From the NCBI GenBank assembly GCA_946223075.1, contig CAMILZ010000001.1, positions 233,259 to 297,258 of the forward strand: 64,000 nucleotides of DNA, written 5' to 3'. A model generated the notes under the pieces. It was not told the DNA's origin, ran no database searches, and saw only the letters and a list, made by a program, of their open reading frames with translations. Made by a program: the position numbers and the translations under genes. The stretch is from an uncultured Dermabacteraceae bacterium. Its GTDB lineage: Bacteria; Actinomycetota; Actinomycetes; Actinomycetales; Dermabacteraceae. Below, piece after piece: positions 1 to 8,666 of this stretch. Positions within the stretch are counted from its first letter, which is position 1; every line of letters starts with the position of its first letter.

Positions 1-368
1 GACGCGAGCTTCGCGCGGATACGGGCGCCGAGGCTTCCCGCGGATTCGGCGCTCCACATCGCTGCTGCCGAGGCGAGCATGAGCCTCTCGGTCTCATCGA
101 AAGAGGCGGCTATGGCCTGGCCTTCGCGCACCGAGGCTGTGTATCGAAGAGCCGAGGGATTGACCAGGTCGGGATGCGAAGTGACGTCGATGCCAAGCCT
201 GCTGAGTCGCGCAAGATCCCGGGCAAACTGGCGCCGAACGCTCGACGGCGACATGCTCCCATAACCCGGCACAAATTCGGTGATCTCCTCGCGCGTGAGA
301 CCTCGCGTGCTCGACGTGAGAGTCAGCGCGAGATTCAAGAGGCGCTCGACATTGTGGGTGGGTGGCAC
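1..368 (-). CDS. WYL/PafBC-like transcriptional regulator, partial (3' end outside window)
   Basis: Reading the minus strand from a GTG at 368 gives an open frame to the left edge (122 codons). It begins VPPTHNVERLLNLALTLTSS and continues into a segment LTREEITEFVPGYG and a helix-turn-helix-like stretch SVRRQFARDLARLSRLGIDV. This is the layout of the N-terminal winged HTH of PafB/PafC-type WYL regulators, which activate the mitomycin/DNA-damage response in actinobacteria; the WYL domain would lie outside the window. An in-frame TAG three codons upstream of the GTG limits the start. It diverges from the DUF3866 gene at 408. Known pafBC genes often sit near pafA, but here about 8 kb separates them, so which paralog it is stays open. 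Confidence 0.75.
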   Translation of the reverse strand, partial: MPPTHNVERLLNLALTLTSSTRGLTREEITEFVPGYGSMSPSSVRRQFARDLARLSRLGIDVTSHPDLVNPSALRYTASVREGQAIAASFDETERLMLASAAAMWSAESAGSLGARIRAKLA

Positions 369-407
369 CCTCCAAGCCTATCGCGCAGCCTCGGTAAGCT
401 GGGGATC

Positions 408-1514
408 ATGATCGCGCAAGAAACGGGCACGGTGTTAGAAAAACGTGACGCGTGGGCGGGCGTGAGTCGGGTGTGGGTCGCACTTGATTCCGACGGCAGC
501 CGCGTGAGCGCCCTTGCCTATCTCGACATCGTTGGAGCACCCGAGCCGGGCGACCGCCTCGTGCTTAATACGAACGCTCTTAGGAAGAATCTCGGCACTG
601 GCGGGGACGCCTTCATCGTGGCGAACCTCGATGCCTCGGGAAGCGCCAGCCTGACCGAGGGCCACATGATGAAGGCTCGCTACACCCCGCAGCAAATGAT
701 GGTCGATGCACTCGACGATCCGGCATCGAACGCGCACGAGGCCATTGATGCCCTCGACGATCTCGACGGTATGAGCGTGGTCGTCGCCGGTTTACACTCA
801 GCCGTCGGACCCATTGCCGCGGGTTTTCGCGCCCACTCCCCCAAAGCCCAACTCGTGTATATCCACACGGACTGGGCCGCGCTCCCCGTTGCGTATTCGC
901 GCGCCAACGCTCGCCTACGCGAAGAAGGAGTCATCGCCGCGACGATTAGTGCGGGGCAGTCCTTCGGCGGAGACGCCGAAGCCGTGTCGGTTCCCTCGGC
1001 GCTTGCCGCCGCGCGCGCCCACTACGAGGCCGATGCCGTGATTATTGCGCAAGGCCCCGGCAATCTCGGCACGGGCACGCGCTGGGGATTCGGGTCGATC
1101 GCGGTCACCGATGCGCTCCACGCCGCCTCCGCCATGGGAGCACGCACGATTCTCGCGCCGCGCGTCTCGCAAGCCGATCCTCGCGAGCGCCACGTGGGCC
1201 TCTCCCACCATTCGCGGATCGTACTCGAGCGCATGCTGCTCACGAGCGTCGAAGTACCGCGCGTTTCGGCGTCGCAGCGCCTGGACATCGACGAAAACAT
1301 TGCCTGTTCGTACGGGAGCATTAACGAGGTACGTCGTGCCCGGAACCTCGACCCCCACCGGGTTCTGGACACCTCGAGCGATGACCTCGATCAGGCCATT
1401 CGCGACCTTCCCATCCGCGTGTCCACCATGGGGCGCGGGCTCGACGAGGACCGCGCGAGCTTCCTCTACAGCGCCCTCGCGGGCAGGCTCGCCGCCGAGG
1501 ACGCTATGCAGTGA
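408..1514 (+). CDS. DUF3866 family protein
   Basis: A 368-residue protein starting at the ATG at 408 (MIAQETGTVLEKRDAWAGV). The frame is open further upstream, but that DNA is coding on the other strand for the WYL regulator. Length, the early segment VWVALDSDGSRVSALAYLDI, and the glycine-rich segment IIAQGPGNLGTGTRWGFG near residues 215-235 match the actinobacterial DUF3866 family as I remember it. Its function is unknown. There are no membrane segments or signal peptide. In related genomes this family tends to lie near the pafBC/tat region, consistent with the divergent regulator next to it. The 3' end overlaps the convergent PH-domain gene by 11 bases. Confidence 0.75.
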   Translation: MIAQETGTVLEKRDAWAGVSRVWVALDSDGSRVSALAYLDIVGAPEPGDRLVLNTNALRKNLGTGGDAFIVANLDASGSASLTEGHMMKARYTPQQMMVDALDDPASNAHEAIDALDDLDGMSVVVAGLHSAVGPIAAGFRAHSPKAQLVYIHTDWAALPVAYSRANARLREEGVIAATISAGQSFGGDAEAVSVPSALAAARAHYEADAVIIAQGPGNLGTGTRWGFGSIAVTDALHAASAMGARTILAPRVSQADPRERHVGLSHHSRIVLERMLLTSVEVPRVSASQRLDIDENIACSYGSINEVRRARNLDPHRVLDTSSDDLDQAIRDLPIRVSTMGRGLDEDRASFLYSALAGRLAAEDAMQ

Positions 1515-1968
1515 GGGAATGCGTGTCGATGAGCGCGTTGAAGTCGCGCGCCATCTCGACGCCGCGGGCACCATCCGCCCGCTGAAAAGCCATAACCGCG
1601 TAAGTGTCGCCGTCTGCCAAGTCCACGTGCGCCCACGGATCCCCCTCGGGAAAACTCACTCCGATGAGTTCGGGCCAAGCGAAGCGCCTGGAGGAAAAAG
1701 CGTTACGGATGAGCACATGGCTGGATTCGGCGCGTACCTCGACGCTTGCATGACGGTGGCAAAACCACCCCACGAGCAGCGCGAGCGCGACGAAACCGAG
1801 CGAATCCAGCACCCGGTGGATGACGAGCGGAAGCGTGAGCGCCATGACGAGGCACGCGAGGGCAAACACGCCTGCAACGACGTAACCCCACGTGCGCACC
1901 GCCCTCGGTCGAAACGTCACCGGGAGAGATGCGGAAGCGGGACTCTCCTGAGGCAGTTTTCCTGACAC
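1504..1968 (-). CDS. PH-domain-like membrane protein
   Basis: A 154-residue protein with a GTG start at 1968, 7 bases after the rpe stop codon. After a short polar N-terminus come two closely spaced hydrophobic segments (around WGYVVAGVFALACLVMALTL and LGFVALALLVGWF), then a soluble C-terminal part with VEVRAESSHVLIRNAFSS and FAWPELIGVSFPEG. Two transmembrane helices followed by a strand-rich region that refers to itself as rough/smooth side of a PH fold is typical of the small bacterial PH-domain membrane proteins of actinobacteria. The role is unknown. It is the last gene of the long minus-strand run and is probably co-transcribed with rpe. The longer open frame upstream is a shadow of rpe. 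Confidence 0.65.
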   Translation of the reverse strand: MSGKLPQESPASASLPVTFRPRAVRTWGYVVAGVFALACLVMALTLPLVIHRVLDSLGFVALALLVGWFCHRHASVEVRAESSHVLIRNAFSSRRFAWPELIGVSFPEGDPWAHVDLADGDTYAVMAFQRADGARGVEMARDFNALIDTHSLTA

Positions 1969-1975
1969 GGATCGA

Positions 1976-2653
1976 TTAGGCGTGGCGATGGGCGTTGGCG
2001 AGCTCGCGCAGAGCATCGATCTCGGTCGCGGCGTCAGGGGCCTTGTACACGGCGCTTCCCGCCACGAAAACGTTGGCACCGGCCTCGGCGGCGCCCTCGA
2101 TCGTCGTGCGTGAGATGCCGCCGTCGACTTGGATCGAGACTTCGAGATTCTGCTCGCTGATGGCCTTCCTCGCGCGGCGGACCTTGGGAAGCATCGAGTC
2201 AATGAACGACTGGCCACCAAAGCCCGGCTCGACAGTCATGACGAGAAGCATGTCGAACTCGCCGAGGATGTCCATGAGCGGCTCGACGGGGGTTGCGGGG
2301 CGCAGCGCCACGCCTACTTTGACGCCCTTGGCGCGAAGCTCCCGCGCGAGGCGCACAGGGGCGCTCGATGCCTCAAGATGAAAGGTCACCGACTGGGCAC
2401 CCGCTTCAGCGTAGGCAACGGCGTCACGGTCGGGAGAATCGATCATGAGGTGGGCATCGAGCGGAATTGGCGAACGCTTCGCGATCTGCTCGACCATGCT
2501 CACGCCGAAGGTCATGTTCGGCACGAAATGGTTGTCCATGATGTCGATGTGGGCGGCCTCGGCGTTCGCGATCTTGTCCAGCTCGGAACCAATCTGCATG
2601 AAGTCGCTATTGAGAATCGACGGGTGGATGGTGGTCGTAGACGTCGAGTACAC
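1976..2653 (-). CDS. rpe: ribulose-phosphate 3-epimerase
   Basis: Interconverts ribulose-5-phosphate and xylulose-5-phosphate in the pentose phosphate pathway. The 225-residue product is a complete TIM barrel with IHPSILNSDF at the N-terminus, the metal-binding HIDIMDNHFVPNMTFG and DAHLMI segments, the VEPGFGGQSF loop and the QVDGGI phosphate-binding end. The start is the GTG at 2653, preceded by GGAGAG at a good distance; earlier in-frame codons belong to the overlapping end of rsmB. It lies 10 bases after the rsmB stop in the same transcription unit. Length is normal for the family. Confidence 0.95.
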   Translation of the reverse strand: MYSTSTTTIHPSILNSDFMQIGSELDKIANAEAAHIDIMDNHFVPNMTFGVSMVEQIAKRSPIPLDAHLMIDSPDRDAVAYAEAGAQSVTFHLEASSAPVRLARELRAKGVKVGVALRPATPVEPLMDILGEFDMLLVMTVEPGFGGQSFIDSMLPKVRRARKAISEQNLEVSIQVDGGISRTTIEGAAEAGANVFVAGSAVYKAPDAATEIDALRELANAHRHA

Positions 2654-2663
2654 GAGGGCTCTC

Positions 2664-4226
2664 CTATCGAGCATTCGGGGTGGTTTCGGGATCAATTTTT
2701 CTAAAAAGCGCGAGAAACATCGCGTCGGTGCCGTGAACGTGCGGCCACAGCTGCACGAAGGGGCCGTCCCCGAGGTCGATGTCGCCGGCATCGCTGCGAA
2801 GACCGGCGCGAAGGGCCTCGCGTGCGTCGAGAACCTCAAGGTCCTTGTGGCGGCGCTGAGCTTCCTTCGCCACGAGGAGAGTCTCGTTCGTGTGGGGCGA
2901 GCACGTCACATACGCGATCACGCCACCGATCTGAGTGGCACGTACGGCACTGTCGAAAAGTTCGCGCTGCAAGCGTGCGAGACCGCCGAGATCTCCCGGT
3001 TTCTTCCTCCAGCGGGACTCGGGGCGCCGGCGCAGCGCGCCGAGGCCCGAGCACGGAACATCGGCGAGCACGCGCGAGAACTGTTCGGGGAACCGTTCTC
3101 CAATGACGCGCCCGTCGGCCGTGAGCGTCTCAACCTCGGCCCCGGCTTCGACAAGGGTCGCAACGGAACGTTCGACGAGGTGCGTGCGGTGCTCCTGGAA
3201 TTCAACTGCCATCACCTCGGCATCGTGGGTGATGCTCGTGCCCGCGAGGAGTGCTGTCTTCCCGCCGGGGCCCGAGCATAGGTCAAGCCAGTGATGGTCG
3301 GGTTCGGAAACGAGAGCGTCAGCGCCGAGCGCAAGAGCGAGGGCCACGAGCTGCGATCCCTCGTCCTGAACCGCGGCGCGGCCATCCTCAACAGCGGGGA
3401 TTTGGCCTGGGTCTCCCCCCGGCCACGCCATGGAGAACATTGACCACGTTCCGGGCGTCGCTCCAGACTCGGCAAGTTCGGCCTCATCCGTGAGTCCCGG
3501 GCGCATCACGAGACTCACGGCAGGCGCCTCGTTCTGCGCGGCGAGCAGTGCGTCGATCTCGCGTGGATCGCGCCCGTGAGCTTTGAGCGCTTCGCGAAGT
3601 GCCCTCACGATCCATTCGGGGTGCGAATGTGTGATGGCGAGGAAGCGATCCTCGTTGTCTTCGCGCGGGGGCACGACGGCCTCGAGCCATTCTTCGCGAC
3701 TGCGCTCGCCTACACGACGAAGAACCGCGTTGACGAGACCTGCCGAACCCGCACCCGTGACTTCGCGAGCAAGCCCAACGGTTTCGGAGGCGGCGGCGTG
3801 CGGGGCGACGCCCATATCGAGCATTTGGTACGCGCCTAGTCGCAGCACGTCGAGCACGGAAGGTTCAATTTTCGTGAGAGGCCGATCGACGCACTCGGCG
3901 AGTACAGCATCGAGGCGCCCTTGGGCGCGCAGAGAACCGTAGAAGAGCTCGGTCGCAAAAGCCGCGTCTCGGCTCTCGAGTCGATGCCGGCGAAGAACGG
4001 CGGGAAAGACGATGTTAGCGTAGGCATCCTCGCTGCTCACGCGCCTCATCGCCTCGTAGGCCGCAAGGCGCGAGGGCGTGGTGTGGCGCCGTCGCTCGCT
4101 CGGGCGGTGACGGGAGTACCCCTTGCGGGGGCCTCCCCTCCCGCGTGAGCCGCTGCGCTCGTGGCCCGCGTCGTTCCTGTGGCGCTGGGTGTGTCCCCCT
4201 CGGGTGTTCTTCGGCCTTTCGCTCAT
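2664..4226 (-). CDS. rsmB: 16S rRNA (cytosine-C5)-methyltransferase RsmB/Sun
   Basis: Methylates C967 of 16S rRNA (E. coli numbering) using S-adenosylmethionine. The 520-residue protein has an arginine-rich low-complexity N-terminus (residues 1-50), a NusB-like RNA-binding domain (about 52-180) and a Rossmann methyltransferase domain with the SAM-binding DLCSGPGGKT (315-324). The two cysteines of m5C methyltransferases are present: Cys392 in DVPCSGLG and the catalytic Cys442 in TCSPHTNET. The ATG overlaps the fmt stop codon (ATGA). The basic N-terminal tail is longer than in E. coli; such tails are common in actinobacteria. Confidence 0.95.
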   Translation of the reverse strand: MSERPKNTRGGHTQRHRNDAGHERSGSRGRGGPRKGYSRHRPSERRRHTTPSRLAAYEAMRRVSSEDAYANIVFPAVLRRHRLESRDAAFATELFYGSLRAQGRLDAVLAECVDRPLTKIEPSVLDVLRLGAYQMLDMGVAPHAAASETVGLAREVTGAGSAGLVNAVLRRVGERSREEWLEAVVPPREDNEDRFLAITHSHPEWIVRALREALKAHGRDPREIDALLAAQNEAPAVSLVMRPGLTDEAELAESGATPGTWSMFSMAWPGGDPGQIPAVEDGRAAVQDEGSQLVALALALGADALVSEPDHHWLDLCSGPGGKTALLAGTSITHDAEVMAVEFQEHRTHLVERSVATLVEAGAEVETLTADGRVIGERFPEQFSRVLADVPCSGLGALRRRPESRWRKKPGDLGGLARLQRELFDSAVRATQIGGVIAYVTCSPHTNETLLVAKEAQRRHKDLEVLDAREALRAGLRSDAGDIDLGDGPFVQLWPHVHGTDAMFLALFRKIDPETTPNAR

Positions 4227-5170
4227 GCCGCACTCTCCTCGTCCATACGCTCGCCCGTTTCAAGTCGGGTACCGCGCGCCCAGTCAGCCGCCCTCATGTG
4301 TTTCTTGCCCGCGGGCCCCACGAGCGTGAGTTCGATGGGGTGCGTAGCCGTGCCGAGGAAGACATGTTTTTTCGTGACTCCAAACTGTCCGGGTGTGAGA
4401 GCCATGCCTTCGGGCGCCTCGGCCTCTCCAACGCCGAGAACTTTGAGGCGCGCACCGCGCACACTCGTGTACGCTCCGGGGTTCGGGGCGTAAGCTCTGA
4501 TGTGAGCGGCAACGTCACCCGCCGGCCGCGCGGGATTTATGGCGGCTTCGTCGGGCCGCAGCTTGCGGGCGTAACTCGCGCCCTCAGACGGCTGGGGTGT
4601 GAGTGCAAGGGACTCGTTCTCGATCGCGTTCATGACGTCGACGAGTACCCGGGCACCGTGAACCCCCATGTTTTCGAGGACCTCCCCCGCCGTCGCGAGA
4701 GGCGGGATCGTGTGCGTTTCCTGACGGCCGAGCGGCCCCGTGTCGAGCCCCTCATCGAGTTTGAACACGCTCACACCCGTCTCGCTCAGGCCCTGTTCAA
4801 TCGCGCGCTGCACGGGAGCGGCACCGCGGAAGGCGGGCAGAAGGGAAAAGTGAAGGTTGTAGAAACCGTGCGTGAGCGAGGAAAGAAGGCGCGCATCGAG
4901 AATCTGGCCATAGGCGACAACCGCTGCGGCCTCGGCGCCGGTCTCTCGAATCCACGCGAGCGTGTCATCGCTTCGCGCATCCGCGGGCTTGAGCGTGGGA
5001 ATGCCCCGCTCCTGGGCGAGCAACGCCACTGGCGAGGGGACGAGCTTCTTCCCGCGCTTGCCGCGCGCATCGGGCTGAGTGAGCACACCAACGACCTCGT
5101 GGGAGGAATCGGCGAGGGCAGCGAGACACGTGGCGGCAACGTCGGGCGTTCCGGCAAAAAGAATTCGCAT
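4223..5170 (-). CDS. fmt: methionyl-tRNA formyltransferase
   Basis: Formylates initiator Met-tRNA using 10-formyltetrahydrofolate. The 315-residue protein starts MRILFAGTPD and has the formyltransferase catalytic set Asn105 and His107 (in YNLHFSLLPAFRGAAPVQ) and Asp143 (in LDEGLDTGPLG), matching E. coli Asn106/His108/Asp144. A C-terminal domain with a basic character (YARKLRPDEAAINP) follows. It lies between priA and rsmB, the usual bacterial order. The 25 bases separating it from priA and the 4-base overlap with rsmB suggest one transcript. Confidence 0.96.
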   Translation of the reverse strand: MRILFAGTPDVAATCLAALADSSHEVVGVLTQPDARGKRGKKLVPSPVALLAQERGIPTLKPADARSDDTLAWIRETGAEAAAVVAYGQILDARLLSSLTHGFYNLHFSLLPAFRGAAPVQRAIEQGLSETGVSVFKLDEGLDTGPLGRQETHTIPPLATAGEVLENMGVHGARVLVDVMNAIENESLALTPQPSEGASYARKLRPDEAAINPARPAGDVAAHIRAYAPNPGAYTSVRGARLKVLGVGEAEAPEGMALTPGQFGVTKKHVFLGTATHPIELTLVGPAGKKHMRAADWARGTRLETGERMDEESAA

Positions 5171-5195
5171 GATGCTTTGAGTCTACCGGCCCGAG

Positions 5196-7163
5196 CTAGA
5201 ACACGTGTGGGGGATCAACCTGAAGACGTAGCGTGCCGGGAAGCTTTTTCGCGCTTCGCACGAGCATGGCGGCACGCGCGGCTTCAACGAGCTCGGGCGC
5301 GCGGTGTACGGGGCATCGAAGCACAATGCGGGATTCGGCATCGACGCCGGCTGCGTGAACGTCCGTGGGCCCGAACAGCTCTACGCTCTTCGGAGCATCG
5401 AATCGTGCAAGAAAGTCGGTGCAGGCTGCGCGTTCGCCACGAACCTCGATGACTTTGGAGGCGGGCGGCAGGCCCAGTTCGGCGCGTTCTTCAAGCACGC
5501 GGTCGATAAACGCGTGGGAGCGAACGAGCACGAGGGAGCGCAGCGCGGGATGTTGATCCGGCCCCACGACGAGGACCTGGCCGCCGCTCTCGAACGTGCG
5601 CGTCGCCCCAATGACGTGTGAGTAGCGGCGAACGGTTTCTGTATCGGCGTTGTAGTCGGCCCTGCCGAGCGAAGCGGTCGCGTCGACGATGACCGCTGCG
5701 GCATATTTGTTCGCTGCTTGCGGTTCGGCGCCCGGAGTCGCGATGACGAGGTCACCGTCGCACACGTCGGCATCGTCGACGATCCCTGCAGCCCCGCCCG
5801 AGACATGCAGTTTCGCCTGCGGGAATGAGCGTTGGAGATCAGCCGCGGTGCGTTCCTGGCCGAGCACGATGGGGCGCAGGTCCGCTCCCCCGCACTCCGC
5901 GCAACGGTAGTGCCCGTATCGACGAGCACACACGCTGCAGCTAAGTTCACCTCGACCAGGAGCTGCGAGTGTCGCGTGACACTCCACGCACGTGGCCTTC
6001 GTCCCGCAGAATCGGCAGGCAAGAGCAGGGGCGTAACCCGTCCGAGGAACGTGGACGAGCACGGGGCCGTTGGCAAGGCCTCGGCGAATGACCGCGTAGG
6101 CGTGCGAAGGCAGGCGCGAAAATCCGCTCGCACCTTCGCGTTCGCGCAAGTACGCATCCATCAGCTCGATGCGTGGGTGGGTGCTCGCGTGCGGTGCAGG
6201 AACGGGCTCGAGGCTCGCGAGCGTCCCCGCGAGGGTCAGGTAGCGAGCGAAGTCCGACGGTGCCCTCGAAACGTAGAGGAGGGAGCACTTTTCGTGGAAG
6301 CTACGCGTGAGCGCCACGGTGCGCGCGTGGGGATAGGGCGCGCGCGGTTCTTCGTAGAGGTCATCGTCAGGGTCCCACACGAGGATCATGCGGAGGTTCT
6401 TGACGGGGGCGAAGACGGCGCTGCGCGTTCCGATGACGACGCGTGCGCGTCCATCGAGAGCCGCAAGGAACGCCGTGTATCGGGCATGCGGGCCCTGGGC
6501 GCTGCCGAACTGCACGTGGTGAATGTCGTTCTCGGCGAGGGCGCGCGCGAGACGATTGACGTCGCGCTGGTCGCTCGCAAGGAGGATCGCGCCGGCATCC
6601 TCGTCGAGATTTTCGAGTGCCTCGATCGCGAGTGCGATCCAAGAATCCACGGGATCGAGAACGATCGCGGCACGCGGGGTTGCGTCACCCCCGCGAGAAT
6701 GGTCGAGGAAAGCCCCAAGACCCGCAAACTTCGCGCGATAGGCACCGCTGCTCTGGGCGCCTTCGGGCTCGCGCGTGGTGGTGTTGTCGTCAGTCTGCGA
6801 TTCGGCGTGCTGTTCGCGCTCAAGCCGGGCGCGATGCGCTTTCTCGGCGGCGGCGTTTCGCCCAGGTACGGCGAGGCGCAACACGTCGCTCAGCGATCCG
6901 GCATAGCGCTTCGCGACGTCTTCGCACACGCGAAACATCCCCTCGGAGATGAGGCAATCCTCGCTCACCACTTTGATAAGCGGCGCGAGCGGCCGAGAGG
7001 TATGCGGTTTCTCGTAACGGTCGCGCACGAGAGCTTCGTGCTCGCGGCCCGAAAAACGCACTCGCACGCGCATGCCGGGAGCAACATCGTTCAGCGCGTC
7101 GGGGACGGCGTACTCAAAAGCACGATCAAGGTGCGGAAGAATCCCCAGCACGTGCACGGACAC
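5196..7163 (-). CDS. priA: primosomal protein N' PriA, helicase motifs degenerate
   Basis: A 655-residue PriA homolog. The DNA 3'-end-binding N-terminal domain begins near LPHLDRAFEYAVPD, and a zinc-binding cysteine cluster is clear (CRFCGTKATCVECH then CSVC and CAEC, about residues 385-430). The Walker A lysine loop of active PriA is absent where expected (DPVDSWIALAIEAL replaces a GKT-type loop), as is known for actinobacterial PriA proteins, which are annotated as lacking helicase activity. The start is the GTG at 7163. The frame stays coding-like for about 38 codons upstream, to a TGA next to the FKBP gene, but contains no ATG, GTG or TTG, so the start is the least certain part. Confidence 0.9.
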   Translation of the reverse strand: MSVHVLGILPHLDRAFEYAVPDALNDVAPGMRVRVRFSGREHEALVRDRYEKPHTSRPLAPLIKVVSEDCLISEGMFRVCEDVAKRYAGSLSDVLRLAVPGRNAAAEKAHRARLEREQHAESQTDDNTTTREPEGAQSSGAYRAKFAGLGAFLDHSRGGDATPRAAIVLDPVDSWIALAIEALENLDEDAGAILLASDQRDVNRLARALAENDIHHVQFGSAQGPHARYTAFLAALDGRARVVIGTRSAVFAPVKNLRMILVWDPDDDLYEEPRAPYPHARTVALTRSFHEKCSLLYVSRAPSDFARYLTLAGTLASLEPVPAPHASTHPRIELMDAYLREREGASGFSRLPSHAYAVIRRGLANGPVLVHVPRTGYAPALACRFCGTKATCVECHATLAAPGRGELSCSVCARRYGHYRCAECGGADLRPIVLGQERTAADLQRSFPQAKLHVSGGAAGIVDDADVCDGDLVIATPGAEPQAANKYAAAVIVDATASLGRADYNADTETVRRYSHVIGATRTFESGGQVLVVGPDQHPALRSLVLVRSHAFIDRVLEERAELGLPPASKVIEVRGERAACTDFLARFDAPKSVELFGPTDVHAAGVDAESRIVLRCPVHRAPELVEAARAAMLVRSAKKLPGTLRLQVDPPHVF

Positions 7164-7279
7164 GACGGGTCGCTCAGAGGCAAGAGCGAATCCCGATGTG
7201 GTCTCAAAGGGTCTGTCGTCGTCGCGCCGTGGGCTGTTCTGGCCCGGTACGGGCGCGAAGAGCGCAGCCGGCTCCGACG

Positions 7280-7654
7280 TCAGCGCCCGGTCACCCCAAT
7301 AAGGTCACACACGAAGATGAGGGTCTCGCCGCCCTTAATCACGCCTGGGATACCGCGAGGTCCGTAGGCAAGTGACGAAGGGATCTCGAGGCGTCGGCGA
7401 CCGCCCACGCGCATCCCCTGAACACCGCGATCCCACCCGGGGATGACCTGCCCGACGCCGAGCGTAAAGCTCAGCGGCTCGCCACGGTCCCACGAGGCAT
7501 CGAACTGCTTGCCATCGCTCAGGCCTACGCCCACGTAGTGCACATCAACGACATCGCCGGCTTTGGCTTCGGGGCCATCGCCAACCGTTTCATCGATGAT
7601 CACGAGCTCCTCGGGCGCTTCGCACCCCTCAACGCTGACAACTGGCTTTTCCAT
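7280..7654 (-). CDS. FKBP-type peptidyl-prolyl cis-trans isomerase, single domain
   Basis: A 124-residue cytoplasmic FKBP with no signal peptide. The single domain carries the conserved VDVHYVGVGLSDGKQFDASW strand-turn, the VIPGWDRGVQGMRVGGRRR loop and SSLAYG. It catalyses proline isomerisation in protein folding. The start is the ATG at 7654, preceded by AGGAGG at ideal spacing; the longer open frame upstream belongs to the intergenic region and the next gene. It lies between the FKBP lipoprotein gene and priA, and in the same orientation, so it is probably part of the pafA-downstream transcript. Confidence 0.93.
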   Translation of the reverse strand: MEKPVVSVEGCEAPEELVIIDETVGDGPEAKAGDVVDVHYVGVGLSDGKQFDASWDRGEPLSFTLGVGQVIPGWDRGVQGMRVGGRRRLEIPSSLAYGPRGIPGVIKGGETLIFVCDLIGVTGR

Positions 7655-7679
7655 GATGTTTCCTCCTGTTTGCGGTCTC

Positions 7680-8666
7680 TTAGGCCTCGGGCGAGGCGAC
7701 ATAAAGAACGTCGGCGACAAAGAGCAAGGTCTTGCCGGCGAGTGGGTTCTGGTTGCCTTCGCTCGCGGCACCGTAGGCCGAGGCCGGCGGGAGAATCAGA
7801 GCGATCTGGCTTCCTTGCTTTGCACCTTCGAGGCCCTCGTCCCAGCCCTTGATGACCTGGCCGTCCCCGAGCTTAAACGAGAACGGAGTACCGCGACCCC
7901 AGGAAGAATCGAACTCTTCGCCGCTTTCCCAATCCCAGCCGCGGTAGTGCATCACGAGGGTGTCCCCCTTCTTCGCGGCGGGGCCGGCGCCCTCGATCGC
8001 GGGAGCGACAATCATCTTCTCGGGGGCAGCGCCCTCGGGTTTGCCGCCGAGATTCGGGGCACCGTCCTCGGCAAGGGTGAAGGCGGGAACTTCAGGGGGA
8101 AGATCCTTGCTTGCGCCCTCGGCACGCGGGAGCGCAACGCCAACAACGTCGCCGACCTGGAGCACCTTTTGCTTTTGCGTGCCCGCCACTCCTGCCATGA
8201 GGAAGCGGGAGTGGGCTTTCACGCCGGTGAAGAATTCCGTTGCGGTCTCCCCCACCGACTCTTTGTTGACCTTGAAAGGCGAGTACGATCCCTCTTCCCA
8301 CTGCGAAGCGAGAACGTCCCCGCTCTCGGGATCAAAGTAGGCAGAGCGTGTCACGATGAAATCGCCGTCTGCGATGGCGGGGCCATCGCCTTCGCTCACA
8401 ACGGTGGAGTGGAACTCGGAAAATTCGAGAGGGGCGTCGAATTCGAGAGTGGGATCTTCGCCAAAACCGCTCGTGACTTTGACTCCATCGAGGATATTCT
8501 CTTCACCGCTCTTCTCGCCGCCGCCATCCGACGCTGAGCTCCCACCGGAATCCGACGCCTGCGCGACTCCCTCGACCTCTTTCGACGAGGAATTGGAGCA
8601 CGCCCCGAGAGTAAGGAGGGCGGAGGTAGAAGCAGCTGCAGCGAGCAGCGAGCGACGGTTAATCAC
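7680..8666 (-). CDS. secreted lipoprotein with a C-terminal FKBP isomerase domain
   Basis: A 328-residue lipoprotein. The N-terminus MINRRSLLAAAASTSALL leads into a lipobox LGAC (Cys23), so the protein should be lipid-anchored on the outside of the membrane. Residues about 235-325 form a complete FKBP domain (DTLVMHYRGWDWESGEEFDS, VIKGWDEGLEG, PPASAYG). The central region (about 60-200) resembles a second, degenerate FKBP-like domain (DGDFIVTRSAYFDPESGDVL), so a tandem arrangement is likely. The GTG start overlaps the pafA stop (GTGA), coupling a secreted chaperone to the pupylation genes. Confidence 0.9.
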   Translation of the reverse strand: MINRRSLLAAAASTSALLTLGACSNSSSKEVEGVAQASDSGGSSASDGGGEKSGEENILDGVKVTSGFGEDPTLEFDAPLEFSEFHSTVVSEGDGPAIADGDFIVTRSAYFDPESGDVLASQWEEGSYSPFKVNKESVGETATEFFTGVKAHSRFLMAGVAGTQKQKVLQVGDVVGVALPRAEGASKDLPPEVPAFTLAEDGAPNLGGKPEGAAPEKMIVAPAIEGAGPAAKKGDTLVMHYRGWDWESGEEFDSSWGRGTPFSFKLGDGQVIKGWDEGLEGAKQGSQIALILPPASAYGAASEGNQNPLAGKTLLFVADVLYVASPEA

